Positions 51,641 through 61,437 of a DNA stretch of 64,000 nucleotides are shown here, piece after piece (position 1 is the first letter of the stretch; every line of letters starts with the position of its first letter). The position numbers were made by a program, and so were the translations under genes. This DNA is from an uncultured Collinsella sp. GTDB lineage: Bacteria > Actinomycetota > Coriobacteriia > Coriobacteriales > Coriobacteriaceae. Location of the stretch: positions 62,001 to 126,000 of the forward strand of contig CABUAT010000001.1 in NCBI GenBank assembly GCA_902489665.1, given 5' to 3'. The notes under the pieces are model-generated. The model saw only the letters and a list, made by a program, of their open reading frames with translations, was not told the DNA's origin and made no database searches.

Positions 51641-52320
51641 TATTCGGGCCAAATAAATTGTGTGCGGCCGGCCTCGCCGCCATCGATCAACAGACTCTGT
51701 CCGGTCATAAACTGGTTGGTCACGCCCACAAAGTAGATCCACTCGGCGATCTCTTGGGCAGTGGCCCAGCGCTTAAGCGGCGTGAGCTCCATAATCTGGT
51801 TCCACAGGTGCTCGTCTTCCATCACGCAACGGTTGAGCGGCGTGATAACGCCGCCCGGGTCCACACTGTTGGCGATGGCCTGCGGTGCCAAGCGGTTTGC
51901 AAGGTTCTTGGTGTAGGCGATAACGCCGCCCTTGCTGGCGGCATAGACGGGAAACTCCGACCCCGTATGCCCACTCGCCGACCCCACATTGACCACGGAT
52001 TTGATAGCGGGCGCCGGCTTGGCGACAAGCCCCTCCCCCACAAAAGCGTAGCGCTCGGTCACGTTGATGGTGCCATACAGGTTGGCGGCGATATCGTCGG
52101 CCGAATCCTGCGTACCGGCAACGTTCACGATCACTTGGGGTTCAAGGTCGCCTGGAAACGAGTCCGGCTCGCGAACATCAACGATCAGATGGCGGTAGCG
52201 CTCGTGTTCGATCGCTGCCGGCAGCAGATCAAAGCCCACGACCTCGTGGCCCTCGTCCAAAAAGCGCTGCACGCATGCGGCTCCGATACCGCCCGAAGCG
52301 CCCGTGATCAAAACCCGCAT
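51640..52320 (-). CDS. Short-chain dehydrogenase/reductase
   Basis: 226 residues. NAD(P) loop LITGASGGIGAACVQRF, NVAGT, the catalytic S-Y-K set in VNVGSASGHTG and YAASKGGVIAYTKNL, and DPGGVITPL. The shape is close to EntA-type (2,3-dihydrodiol) and 3-alpha-hydroxysteroid-type SDRs. In a gut Coriobacteriia near a bile salt hydrolase-bearing chromosome, a hydroxysteroid role is possible but not shown. TAAGGAGCAAGT precedes the ATG. It follows the VUT gene by nine bases, one operon. Confidence 0.88.
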   Translation of the reverse strand: MRVLITGASGGIGAACVQRFLDEGHEVVGFDLLPAAIEHERYRHLIVDVREPDSFPGDLEPQVIVNVAGTQDSADDIAANLYGTINVTERYAFVGEGLVAKPAPAIKSVVNVGSASGHTGSEFPVYAASKGGVIAYTKNLANRLAPQAIANSVDPGGVITPLNRCVMEDEHLWNQIMELTPLKRWATAQEIAEWIYFVGVTNQFMTGQSLLIDGGEAGRTQFIWPE

Positions 52321-52329
52321 ACTTGCTCC

Positions 52330-53052
52330 TTAGGCGGTTGCGTGGCGCTCGAGGTACTCGGAGCCCACATTCTCGCGCTCCCAGCCGCGCACGACCTTGT
52401 AGCCCACGGGGCTCAGGAAGACCTCGCACAGCAGCTCGGCGACAGCGCCCGTCAGCGAGCACATAAGGACCTGCACCCAGGTCCAGCCGAAGAACGTGTG
52501 GCTCACCACAATGGCAAAGACTAGATTGTCGATAAACTGGCCAACACCCGTGGACACATAGGAGCGGAAGGCGAAGCTCGCAAAGTTATTCTTTTTGAGC
52601 ATGCGGCCGAGCGACTGGTTGAGCGTGGAGTTAACCACGGCAGAAACGAGCATTGCCAGCGAAGAGCCCAGCACCACGTACCAGGTGCCGCCGATGGTGG
52701 CGTTAAGGGCGGTGTTGACCTCGATCATGCCCGTGTCGTAGTAGGCGCCCCACATGCCGGGCGTGAGCGAACATGCCCAAAAGCACAGGCTCACGGCCAG
52801 GTTAACCAGCAGCGCGAGGATAGAGATTTTGATGGATGCCTTGGCGCCAAAGCGCTTGCAAATCATGTCCTGGCACAAAAACGAAACCCAGCTCACCACA
52901 AAGCCGCAATCGAGTGCCAGATACGGCAGGCTGATGAGCTCCTTGTTGGCCAGCAGGTTCATCATGATGACGCTCACGAAAAACAGCGAAACCGTTGCCG
53001 CGGGAATGCTCCGCAACAGGACCTTGTAGTCCTCCATGACCTTCTTGATCAT
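52330..53052 (-). CDS. VUT-family queuosine-precursor transporter (YhhQ/QueT-like)
   Basis: 240 residues, about six helices. VUT family by VSVIMMNLLANKEL, ISLPYLALDCGFVVSWVSFL and STGVGQFIDNLVFAIVV. Such proteins take up preQ0 or preQ1 for queuosine-tRNA synthesis. AAAGGAG stands seven bases before the ATG. A hairpin with an A-rich tail lies just upstream, possibly a preQ1 riboswitch. The SDR gene follows within nine bases. Confidence 0.88.
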   Translation of the reverse strand: MIKKVMEDYKVLLRSIPAATVSLFFVSVIMMNLLANKELISLPYLALDCGFVVSWVSFLCQDMICKRFGAKASIKISILALLVNLAVSLCFWACSLTPGMWGAYYDTGMIEVNTALNATIGGTWYVVLGSSLAMLVSAVVNSTLNQSLGRMLKKNNFASFAFRSYVSTGVGQFIDNLVFAIVVSHTFFGWTWVQVLMCSLTGAVAELLCEVFLSPVGYKVVRGWERENVGSEYLERHATA

Positions 53053-53060
53053 TATGTACT

Positions 53061-53108
53061 CCTTTGGTTTTAGGTTTAACGAGCAGGATATCGGACCCGA
53101 ACTGCTCG
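53061..53108 (-). promoter_or_regulatory. Candidate preQ1-I-like riboswitch overlapping the ribosome-binding site
   Basis: On the minus strand a 7-bp stem CGAGCAG/CTGCTCG closes a 15-base loop TTCGGGTCCGATATC and is followed by the A-rich tail TTAAACCTAAAACC and AAAGGAG. GGGT in the loop can pair with ACCT in the tail, giving the H-type pseudoknot plan of preQ1-I. Loop bases differ from the common consensus, so this rests on shape and context. Confidence 0.4.
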
Positions 53109-53208
53109 GACGCCTCGGTCTTGAGACGACGGTGGGTATAATAGCCGCTCACGCGGCATCAGGCAAGCAATCGGCGCGGCAGCCCCGCAGGGCCACCGCG
53201 CCGATGCG

Positions 53209-54822
<1,614 letters not shown>

Positions 54823-54976
54823 GCGGATCCTTTCTTGCATTGAGTGCATTACGTCGTTGTAACCGCACTATTGTAGCCGCGAAATCCCGCTCTAGGGCGC
54901 CTATCAGGACAAATTCATCAGTTGGGGCCTAGGCAGCCGGCCCAATCCGTATTTGCCTCTTGCATAACTGTGCATA

Positions 54977-55010
54977 GTGTATATATACTGTGCTTACCGG
55001 TTATATACAC
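54977..55010. promoter_or_regulatory. GTGTATATA/TATATACAC operator-like inverted repeat
   Basis: Perfect 9-bp arms with a 16-base spacer, 27 bases before the GntR gene start. YtrA-type GntR repressors bind GTGTA...TACAC sites of this plan. Autoregulation of the GntR-ABC operon is therefore likely. Confidence 0.7.
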
Positions 55011-55037
55011 GTGTAGCCCATCAGCTAAGGAGCCGCT

Positions 55038-55418
55038 GTGGACATCATCCTATCCAATTCGAGCGATAAACCCATCTACGAGCAAATAGCCTCGCAGGTC
55101 AAAGCTCAGATCCTTTCGGGCACGCTCGCTGCGGGAGCCAAACTCCCCAGCATCCGTGCGCTCGCGAGCGATCTTGGCGTGAGCGTCATCACCACCAAGC
55201 GCGCCTACGCCGACCTGGAGCAGCTCGGGTTTATCTGCACCGTGCAGGGCAAGGGCTGTTTTGTCGCCGAGGGCAACCAGGAGCTCTTGCGCGAAAACCA
55301 GCTCTGCCATATCGAAGAGCTACTTGCGAAAGCGGCAAGCCAAGCCGAAGCCTTGGGCGTCACGCGCGACAAGCTGCACGAAATGCTCGACCTGGTAGCC
55401 CCCGAAACCATGCAGTAG
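55038..55418 (+). CDS. GntR-family regulator, YtrA subfamily
   Basis: 126 residues. Winged helix DIILSNSSDKPIYEQIASQV with AKLPSIRALASDLGVSVIT, then a short C-terminal helical dimerisation part, as in YtrA. Start GTG at 55038 with AAGGAGCCGCT. First gene of an operon with an ABC ATPase and permease; such regulators often respond to cell-envelope-active compounds. Confidence 0.92.
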   Translation: MDIILSNSSDKPIYEQIASQVKAQILSGTLAAGAKLPSIRALASDLGVSVITTKRAYADLEQLGFICTVQGKGCFVAEGNQELLRENQLCHIEELLAKAASQAEALGVTRDKLHEMLDLVAPETMQ

Positions 55419-55441
55419 CCATCTGCAAGAAAGGCTATACC

Positions 55442-56323
55442 ATGCAAAACTTGTTAGAACTCAAAGGCATTTCACGCCGTGTGAGCGACCGTTTTTCGCT
55501 GCGTGACGTCACGCTTGCCGTGGAGCCTGGCCAGATCGTTGGCTTTGTGGGCGCAAATGGCGCTGGCAAAACAACGACGATTCGAGCCGCGCTCGGGCTT
55601 ATCAAACTCGATGCCGGCGAGGTGCACCTGTTTGGGCAGCGCTGTGGCGCCGACGCACCCGGTGAAGCGCAGCGCTGCTTGCGCACCCGTGTCGGTCTCG
55701 TGCTGGACACGTGTCCTTTCCCTTCAACGCTCAAGGTGGGCCAGATCGAGGCACTCGTAGGCCCGGCGTACCCCACGTGGGACCGCAAAACGTTCGCCGG
55801 ATTCATCGACCGATTTGGCCTCGATCCCAAGACAAAGGTCAAGGACCTCTCCCGCGGCATGGGCATGAAACTGCAGCTTGCCTGCGCGCTCAGCCACCAG
55901 GCCAAGCTGCTCGTTTTGGACGAAGCCACCGCGGGCCTCGATCCCATGGCACGCGAGGAGCTGCTCGATGAGCTGCTCGCCTTTGTTTCCGACGGCCTGC
56001 ACAGCGTGCTGCTCTCGAGCCATATTACGTCCGACCTCGATCGCGCCGCCGACCGCGTCATCTGCATCGATAACGGCTCGATTATTTTTGACCTGCCGCG
56101 CGAGGACATTACCGATCGCGTCGGCATCGCCCACTGTACCCAAGCACAGGCCGCCGAGCTTATGGCTTGCGTCGAAGGCGCCCGTGCCGTCCACCACGCC
56201 TATAGCGTGGACGTGCTCGTGCCCAACCGTCGCGAAACGCTCGAGGCCTTCCCAGAGATTCCCTGCGATCGGGCAACCATTGATGACTATCTGCGCCTCA
56301 TGCTGAAAGGGGCTTCGAAATGA
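55442..56323 (+). CDS. ABC transporter ATP-binding protein
   Basis: 293 residues. Walker A GFVGANGAGKTTTIRAAL, signature LSRGMGMKLQLACAL, Walker B LLVLDEATAGLDPMAREEL, and the H-loop SSHIT. The signature LSRGM instead of LSGGQ is usual in YtrB-like subunits. The C-terminal ~70 residues resemble the extra domain of bacitracin/lantibiotic-type exporters. Overlaps the permease start by four bases (ATGA). Confidence 0.92.
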   Translation: MQNLLELKGISRRVSDRFSLRDVTLAVEPGQIVGFVGANGAGKTTTIRAALGLIKLDAGEVHLFGQRCGADAPGEAQRCLRTRVGLVLDTCPFPSTLKVGQIEALVGPAYPTWDRKTFAGFIDRFGLDPKTKVKDLSRGMGMKLQLACALSHQAKLLVLDEATAGLDPMAREELLDELLAFVSDGLHSVLLSSHITSDLDRAADRVICIDNGSIIFDLPREDITDRVGIAHCTQAQAAELMACVEGARAVHHAYSVDVLVPNRRETLEAFPEIPCDRATIDDYLRLMLKGASK

Positions 56324-57027
56324 AACGCGCCTTTATGTCCGAGCTCGCCATCGTTCGCACGCTCACCCCGAGCATCGCGGGCGTCGGCCTGTTCATCTTC
56401 GTCGTGCTGACCGCCGTCAGGGCATCGAATGGTGATTCCGATATGAGCGCCGCCGGCGCCTTCGCGATCAGTGCCATGTCGCCTATCATGGCCATGACGT
56501 CGCTGGCCGGGCTCGACAACCAAAACGGATGGGAGCGCTATCGGGCAACGCTGCCCATCTCACGCAAAGACATCGTCAGCGCACGCTACCTGTGCATCAC
56601 TATTTTCTCGGTCATCATGACGTGCGCGGCCGTGCTGTTGAGTATCGTCGCCATCCCGATCTTAAACAGCGTGGGTATCCCCTCCACGGGAGAGACCGTC
56701 TTTGAGACCGCAATCGCCTCGGCAATATCGATGCTTTTCTCCCTCATGGCGGTGTTTTTGGTACTGCCTCTGTTCTTTCGATTTGAACACATGAAGGCGC
56801 AACGCCTATCCGTTGGTCTATACGCCCTATACATGTGCCTTATCATGGTCACGCTAAACTCATTCAACCCCATCAGCAACCAGCTCATGTCGATGATTGC
56901 CGGGGCGAATCCCGATCCTTCCGTTCTTGGCTTCCTGTGCGCAGGAATTGCCGCGCTGGCAACGGTCGTCCTTGGCGCTGTCAGCTGCGCCATCAGCACC
57001 AAGGTCTACCGGGCACGCAACCTATAG
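56320..57027 (+). CDS. ABC-2 type permease
   Basis: 235 residues, six hydrophobic segments. ABC-2 fold by LDNQNGWERYRATLPISRKD, the usual loop before helix 2. Partners the ATPase encoded just upstream. Exports or senses an unknown compound. The third gene of the YtrA-type operon. Confidence 0.88.
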   Translation: MKRAFMSELAIVRTLTPSIAGVGLFIFVVLTAVRASNGDSDMSAAGAFAISAMSPIMAMTSLAGLDNQNGWERYRATLPISRKDIVSARYLCITIFSVIMTCAAVLLSIVAIPILNSVGIPSTGETVFETAIASAISMLFSLMAVFLVLPLFFRFEHMKAQRLSVGLYALYMCLIMVTLNSFNPISNQLMSMIAGANPDPSVLGFLCAGIAALATVVLGAVSCAISTKVYRARNL

Positions 57028-57095
57028 GCAAGCGCGGTATCATTGGACATGCGCCATAGATCTGGCGTGGTCTTTTTTGAGGAGGCGCTCAACCC

Positions 57096-57971
57096 GTGTC
57101 GTGGGTCGTCGCAGCATTTGCGTCAGCATTCTTTGCCGGCATCACATCCATCTTGGCCAAATGCGGCATCAAGCAGACCGACTCCGATGTCGCGACGGCC
57201 ATTCGCACCTGCGTGGTGCTCGTTTTCGCCTGGGCAATGGCGGGCATTTCTGGATCCATTGGAACCATTGGCAGCATCGAACCCAGATCCTGGCTCTTTC
57301 TCGTCCTCTCGGGACTCGCTACCGGCGCTTCGTGGATCTGTTACTTTAAGGCGTTGAGCATCGGAGACGTCAATAAGGTCGTACCGGTCGACAAGATGAG
57401 CACCGTGCTCGCCGCGCTGATCGCCATCGTGCTTTTTGGCGAGACGAGCAACCTTGCGGTTAAGCTCGTGGGAACCGCCGTCATTACCCTCGGCACTTTT
57501 TTAATGACCGAGAAGCAGCAATCCGCCGGACCCGAGCAGCAGCAAGACCGGACCTGGCTCGCTTACGCCCTCGGCGCCGCCATGTTCGCAGCACTCACCT
57601 CCGTCCTCGCCAAGATCGGCATCGAAGGCGTCGAGTCAAACCTGGCCACGGCAATCCGCACCTGCGTGGTACTGGTTATGGCATGGGCAATCGTGGCAGC
57701 TAAAGGCAAGATGGGCCAAGCCGTGCACGTAGACCGCTACGAGCTCGTATTTCTCGCGGCATCGGGCATCGCGACCGGAGCATCGTGGCTGCTCTATTAC
57801 TATGCCATCGCTGCAGGCCAGGTGAGTGTCGTGGTGCAGATCGACAAACTATCGATTGTCGTATCGGTACTATTTGCGCGCCTGGCATTCAACGAAAAAC
57901 TCTCACGACGCAGCGCCATCGGTCTCGCCCTCATCGTCCTGGGCACCGCCGCGCTCGCAGTTTGGAAGTAG
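57096..57971 (+). CDS. EamA-family transporter with near-identical internal halves
   Basis: 291 residues, ten helices. The two EamA halves are unusually alike: SILAKCGIKQTDSDVATAIR with TCVVLVFAWAMA against SVLAKIGIEGVESNLATAIR with TCVVLVMAWAIV, and GLATGASWICYFKALSIGDV against GIATGASWLLYYYAIAAGQV. Most family members have diverged much more, so this looks like a recent duplication or strong constraint. Start GTG at 57096 with GAGGAGGC ten bases upstream. Sixty-nine bases after the ABC permease gene, so it may be read through. Confidence 0.88.
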   Translation: MSWVVAAFASAFFAGITSILAKCGIKQTDSDVATAIRTCVVLVFAWAMAGISGSIGTIGSIEPRSWLFLVLSGLATGASWICYFKALSIGDVNKVVPVDKMSTVLAALIAIVLFGETSNLAVKLVGTAVITLGTFLMTEKQQSAGPEQQQDRTWLAYALGAAMFAALTSVLAKIGIEGVESNLATAIRTCVVLVMAWAIVAAKGKMGQAVHVDRYELVFLAASGIATGASWLLYYYAIAAGQVSVVVQIDKLSIVVSVLFARLAFNEKLSRRSAIGLALIVLGTAALAVWK

Positions 57972-57986
57972 CGCGGCCAGCGGCCG

Positions 57987-58778
57987 CTACATCCTCACAC
58001 CTGGCTTGGGATGCCTGTACTGACCGTGGGATGCCGTGCGCTTACCGTGCGAGATGGCAAATTTGGGACAACAGTGCAGGCAACGAAGGCAGGCTGCGCA
58101 CTCCGGCTTTGTCCAGACGGGAAGGCCGTCTCGCATCTCAATCGCCGCCATGGGGCAGCGCTTGGCACACAGGCCGCAGCCGATGCAGCGATCGGCATCG
58201 ACAGCAAACTTGCTCGTCTGTTGCATGCGCGGCAGCCCAATTGCGTGATACGCGCACGATGCAAACAGAGGCACGCGATGGCGCATCATGTTGCCCGTGC
58301 GGCGCGCCCGCACCGCCTCGATCACGGCATCAATCTGCGCCTCGGCAGCCCTATTGATACCCTCAACCTTTTGAGGGTCAGACAGGTCGAAAACAGGCGT
58401 CCAGGTATCGGGCATCTTGACGCTCATCGCCGCATCTAACTCGAGCCCACGCTCGTGTAGCAGATCGCGGGCGAACTTGACCGATTGCCCGGTCGTCGAA
58501 CCATATGTCGAGACATAGAACGTATAGGGGCGCTCGCCGCCCTTTGTGCCGGCAGCAACCGATAGGTCGACAGTCTTCAAAAACTCGATCATTGGCGTCG
58601 GCAAGCCCCAGGCGTATACCGGGGCGACAAACCCCAGCCGACAGGGGCCTTCCATCACAGCAAGGTGAAGGATCTCGGCATCAAAGCGCTCAATCGACAT
58701 AACTTTGTCGCTTGTCGCCGCTGCAATGCGACGCGCCACATGCTCGCTGTTCCCTGTCGCACTAAAGTACAGGATCAT
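57987..58778 (-). CDS. EFR1-type flavodoxin-ferredoxin fusion protein
   Basis: 263 residues. The N-terminal flavodoxin part (MILYFSATGNSEHVARRIAA, YAWGLPTPMIEFL, YVSTYGSTTG) is joined to a 2[4Fe-4S] ferredoxin (CIGCGLCAKRCPMAAIEM; CAACLRCLHCCPKFAISH). Electron-transfer protein of anaerobes, partner unknown. Start ATG at 58778. The upstream GGGGTACGAG is a weak site. Convergent with the EamA gene. Confidence 0.92.
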   Translation of the reverse strand: MILYFSATGNSEHVARRIAAATSDKVMSIERFDAEILHLAVMEGPCRLGFVAPVYAWGLPTPMIEFLKTVDLSVAAGTKGGERPYTFYVSTYGSTTGQSVKFARDLLHERGLELDAAMSVKMPDTWTPVFDLSDPQKVEGINRAAEAQIDAVIEAVRARRTGNMMRHRVPLFASCAYHAIGLPRMQQTSKFAVDADRCIGCGLCAKRCPMAAIEMRDGLPVWTKPECAACLRCLHCCPKFAISHGKRTASHGQYRHPKPGVRM

Positions 58779-58813
58779 CTCGTACCCCTGGAATTGACTC
58801 GTGAAAAACCGCG

Positions 58814-60118
58814 CTACTTGCGCAGCGGCTTGGGCAGCGGAATGCCGGAAGCGATAACGGCGGCGATGATCATGCAGACGATACCTTTGAGTGGGAAGCA
58901 CATGAGCAGCAGGCCCACGACCATGACCGGCTGGCGCATGACCGCACCCATCGTCGATGTCGTGCAGACGGCGACGCAAAAGACCGGATCTGCGCCAGTG
59001 AGGATAGCAAGGCCATAGCCCAAGCTTACGCCCGAGAAGATAACCGGGAAGAAGTGGCCGCCGCGCCAGCCCAGGTTGATGAGGGCGGGGGTCAGCATGG
59101 CTTTGACAAGACCGGTCGCGATAAGCACGCCGGCGGGAATGGTCAGGTAGGTTTCCATGAGCACGTCGGCCTGGGTCTCGCCGGCAAACATGGTGTAGGG
59201 CAGGACCGTGCCGCAGATGGCGAGCGCCAGACCGGCCAGCATGGCTTTGACGACAGGACGCTCCCCTATTGCATGAGACAGCGCCTCGCTTGCGTGCTCG
59301 GAGACAAAGTACAGCCAGCCGCAAACGGTGCCGACCAACGCCAGCGGAATGAGCCAGGCAAGTTCCAGGTTGCCCACCTCGGCGGACTCGAACCTGGGCA
59401 TGCCCATGCCGCCGCCCACAAGCTGGCCAAGCAGCAGGTAGGTGCCCAGACCGCCGGCAATCGCGATGCCATAGACCACGGTCTTTTGCACCTTGGGCAG
59501 CTTGATGGTGATCTCGCCGGACGCGGACTCATCGTCGGCGTCTTCGCCCTGGCCGTCGGCGCTACCGGCAAGCGGTGCTACAAAGCCAAAGACGGGCGCG
59601 GTAAAGAGCGCCGTCAGGGCAGCCTGGGTGCCCAGCAGCGTGAGCTCCCTAAACTCGGCGCCAAAGCAACGCATACGGTCGCCGACCCAGCTGCACAGAC
59701 CCGCGATAACACCGGTCAGACCGGCCTCCGGTCCAATGCTGCCGCCAAACAGCAGCGGCAGCAACGCCGCGAGCGAAAGCTTGCCCAGGTTGTCGTACGG
59801 GTAGCGCCCGTCTTGCTTAACCTTAGCCATCACCTGGTTGAGGTCATCGGTCTTGGCGCCTGTCATCTTTTCGTACAGACCGATTAATAGGCCGCCCAGC
59901 AGACAGACAAAAAACGGGTACGGCAAAAAGCCAAACGGGCCGCTGGCGAGCTCGGGCGAAGCGACGCCCAGCGCGTGCGGAATCTCGGTCCACAGATAGT
60001 CGATACCGTGCTCCATCGCAAAAAAGAACAGCCAGACCGCGGCACCTGCGAACGCACCGGTCACAGCAACGCTAACTAAAAACAGCGCGCGGTTTGTGGG
60101 TTTGGCAAGGTTATCCAT
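58814..60118 (-). CDS. ClC-family chloride (or fluoride) channel/antiporter
   Basis: 434 residues, about 10-12 helices. ClC marks: LFGGSIGPEAGLTGVIAG (the GxxGPE region) and GWRGGHFFPVIFSGVSLG near the second selectivity segment. A cytoplasmic acidic loop (DGQGEDADDESASGE) is inserted near 190. No CBS domains. Chloride or proton exchange is usual; a fluoride role is not supported by the motifs. GGGAGGACCCG precedes the ATG. Confidence 0.9.
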   Translation of the reverse strand: MDNLAKPTNRALFLVSVAVTGAFAGAAVWLFFFAMEHGIDYLWTEIPHALGVASPELASGPFGFLPYPFFVCLLGGLLIGLYEKMTGAKTDDLNQVMAKVKQDGRYPYDNLGKLSLAALLPLLFGGSIGPEAGLTGVIAGLCSWVGDRMRCFGAEFRELTLLGTQAALTALFTAPVFGFVAPLAGSADGQGEDADDESASGEITIKLPKVQKTVVYGIAIAGGLGTYLLLGQLVGGGMGMPRFESAEVGNLELAWLIPLALVGTVCGWLYFVSEHASEALSHAIGERPVVKAMLAGLALAICGTVLPYTMFAGETQADVLMETYLTIPAGVLIATGLVKAMLTPALINLGWRGGHFFPVIFSGVSLGYGLAILTGADPVFCVAVCTTSTMGAVMRQPVMVVGLLLMCFPLKGIVCMIIAAVIASGIPLPKPLRK

Positions 60119-60243
60119 CGGGTCCTCCCGCGGTCAAAGTCGACATAGTTATGTTTTATTGTAGAGCGAGCGTTGCCCGAACGAGCCAACCGTCTGCGCC
60201 GCAAACGGCACCATTGGGAGCCATAGCGGGACAGGCTTAAGAC

Positions 60244-60777
60244 TCATCCGTTGATAATCGAGACAATCTCGCGCAAATCGTCGGCAAAGTAGATGCCGTG
60301 CTGGCGCCTCGGGCTCGAAAGCCCTTTATCAATCATGTGCCCGAGCAGCGCCTTGAGGTCGTTGTAGTAACCGTCCAGGTTATACAGGATGCACGGAGCA
60401 CTCAGGTGCCCCAACGACACCGCGGACATGACCTCGGCAATCTCCTCGAGCGTGCCCGTCCCACCGGGAAAGGCGATGAACGCATCGCCGAGCTCAATCA
60501 TCTTGGCTTTGCGCTCGGCCATATCACTCGTCACGATGAGGTCGTCGATACCGTCATGTTGAAACTCGGCCTCGATAAAAAAGCTCGGCTCCACACCCGT
60601 CACATGTCCGCCTGCCTCGAGCACGCTATCGGCGAGCGCACCCATCAGGCCCGATTTGGACCCGCCGTATACCAACGCGTGTCCGTTGGCGCCAGTCCAG
60701 TTGCCCAGCTCCTGTACCGCAGACAGAAATGCTGGGTCGTTACCGACACTGGCACCCAGATACACGGTGATATTCAT
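60244..60777 (-). CDS. LOG-family protein (TIGR00730, cytokinin-activating/ppGpp-binding type)
   Basis: 177 residues. Lysine-decarboxylase-like fold by LVYGGSKSGLMGALADSVL and the active PGGTGTLEEIAEV. It hydrolyses nucleoside monophosphates to free base in studied members, including cytokinin release in plants and actinobacteria. Ribosome-binding site GAGGGGGACTGAAT. Function here unknown. Confidence 0.92.
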   Translation of the reverse strand: MNITVYLGASVGNDPAFLSAVQELGNWTGANGHALVYGGSKSGLMGALADSVLEAGGHVTGVEPSFFIEAEFQHDGIDDLIVTSDMAERKAKMIELGDAFIAFPGGTGTLEEIAEVMSAVSLGHLSAPCILYNLDGYYNDLKALLGHMIDKGLSSPRRQHGIYFADDLREIVSIING

Positions 60778-60813
60778 ATTCAGTCCCCCTCATCGTGACG
60801 CACGGCGCCCGTT

Positions 60814-61239
60814 CTAGCGCTGGCGTCGACGATACTCGCGCACGCGACGCGAAAGATCGGCAAGCTCGTCGCGATCGAGCTCTTCCAAATGCTCCAGATC
60901 ATCCATAAAGCGCGCCATGGTGTCCTTTTGACGCATCTTGATGAGCGTATTGCAGTAGTTCACCGCCACGCCCGTGAGCATGGCGATGTAGAAGATGCTA
61001 ATAACGCTCAAGACGACGGTAATGGCGCGGGCAACCGGCGTTTCGGCCGGAATGTCGCCAAAGCCGATGGTCGAGACCGTCTCAAAGCTAAACCACAGGC
61101 CATCGCCAAACGTGAGGGTCGTGGGCTCGGACAGCCAGACAGCCGTCGAGCACAGCAGGTAAAAGATAAAAAACAGACCCGTGATGCGCGCAAAGCCAGC
61201 CTGTCGCAGCACATCGGCAAGCGTCCTCAACTTGTTCAT
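60814..61239 (-). CDS. Two-helix potassium channel
   Basis: 141 residues. Two membrane helices around a pore loop with TVSTIGFGDIPAE, the potassium selectivity filter. The cytoplasmic tail is a charged helix (ARFMDDLEHLEELDRDELADL) with no RCK domain. The ATG at 61239 follows AAGGGGTCGCG. Stands alone. Confidence 0.88.
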   Translation of the reverse strand: MNKLRTLADVLRQAGFARITGLFFIFYLLCSTAVWLSEPTTLTFGDGLWFSFETVSTIGFGDIPAETPVARAITVVLSVISIFYIAMLTGVAVNYCNTLIKMRQKDTMARFMDDLEHLEELDRDELADLSRRVREYRRRQR

Positions 61240-61292
61240 CGCGACCCCTTTTCCCAGACGCCCAATCACGTTCGCCCGGTATTGTCCCACAA

Positions 61293-61350
61293 CCGGCAGC
61301 TAGGGACGTTCCTTTTGCGCCGGCAGAAAGGGACTGTCCCCAGCTGCCGG
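61293..61350 (+). repeat. Double GGGAC-core palindromic element, CCGGCAGCT arm type
   Basis: The outer arms CCGGCAGCT (61293) and AGCTGCCGG (61342) enclose two core copies, AGGGACGTTCC and AAGGGACTGTCCCC, with GCCGGCAG between. Fourth arm type in this window. Confidence 0.75.
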
Positions 61351-61437
61351 GCGGGAGCGTTTAGCGGTGCAGCTGCCGACTGGGCAGGCTGAGCTGGTAT
61401 CCTTATGCGGTAATGTCTCGATTCGTTAGGATTGCAC

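Noticed and set aside
58779..59324. N-terminal extension of the flavodoxin-ferredoxin frame
   Set aside because: It overlaps the ClC gene in another frame, and the residues look like antisense noise. The protein starts at 58778 with MILYFSATGNSE.
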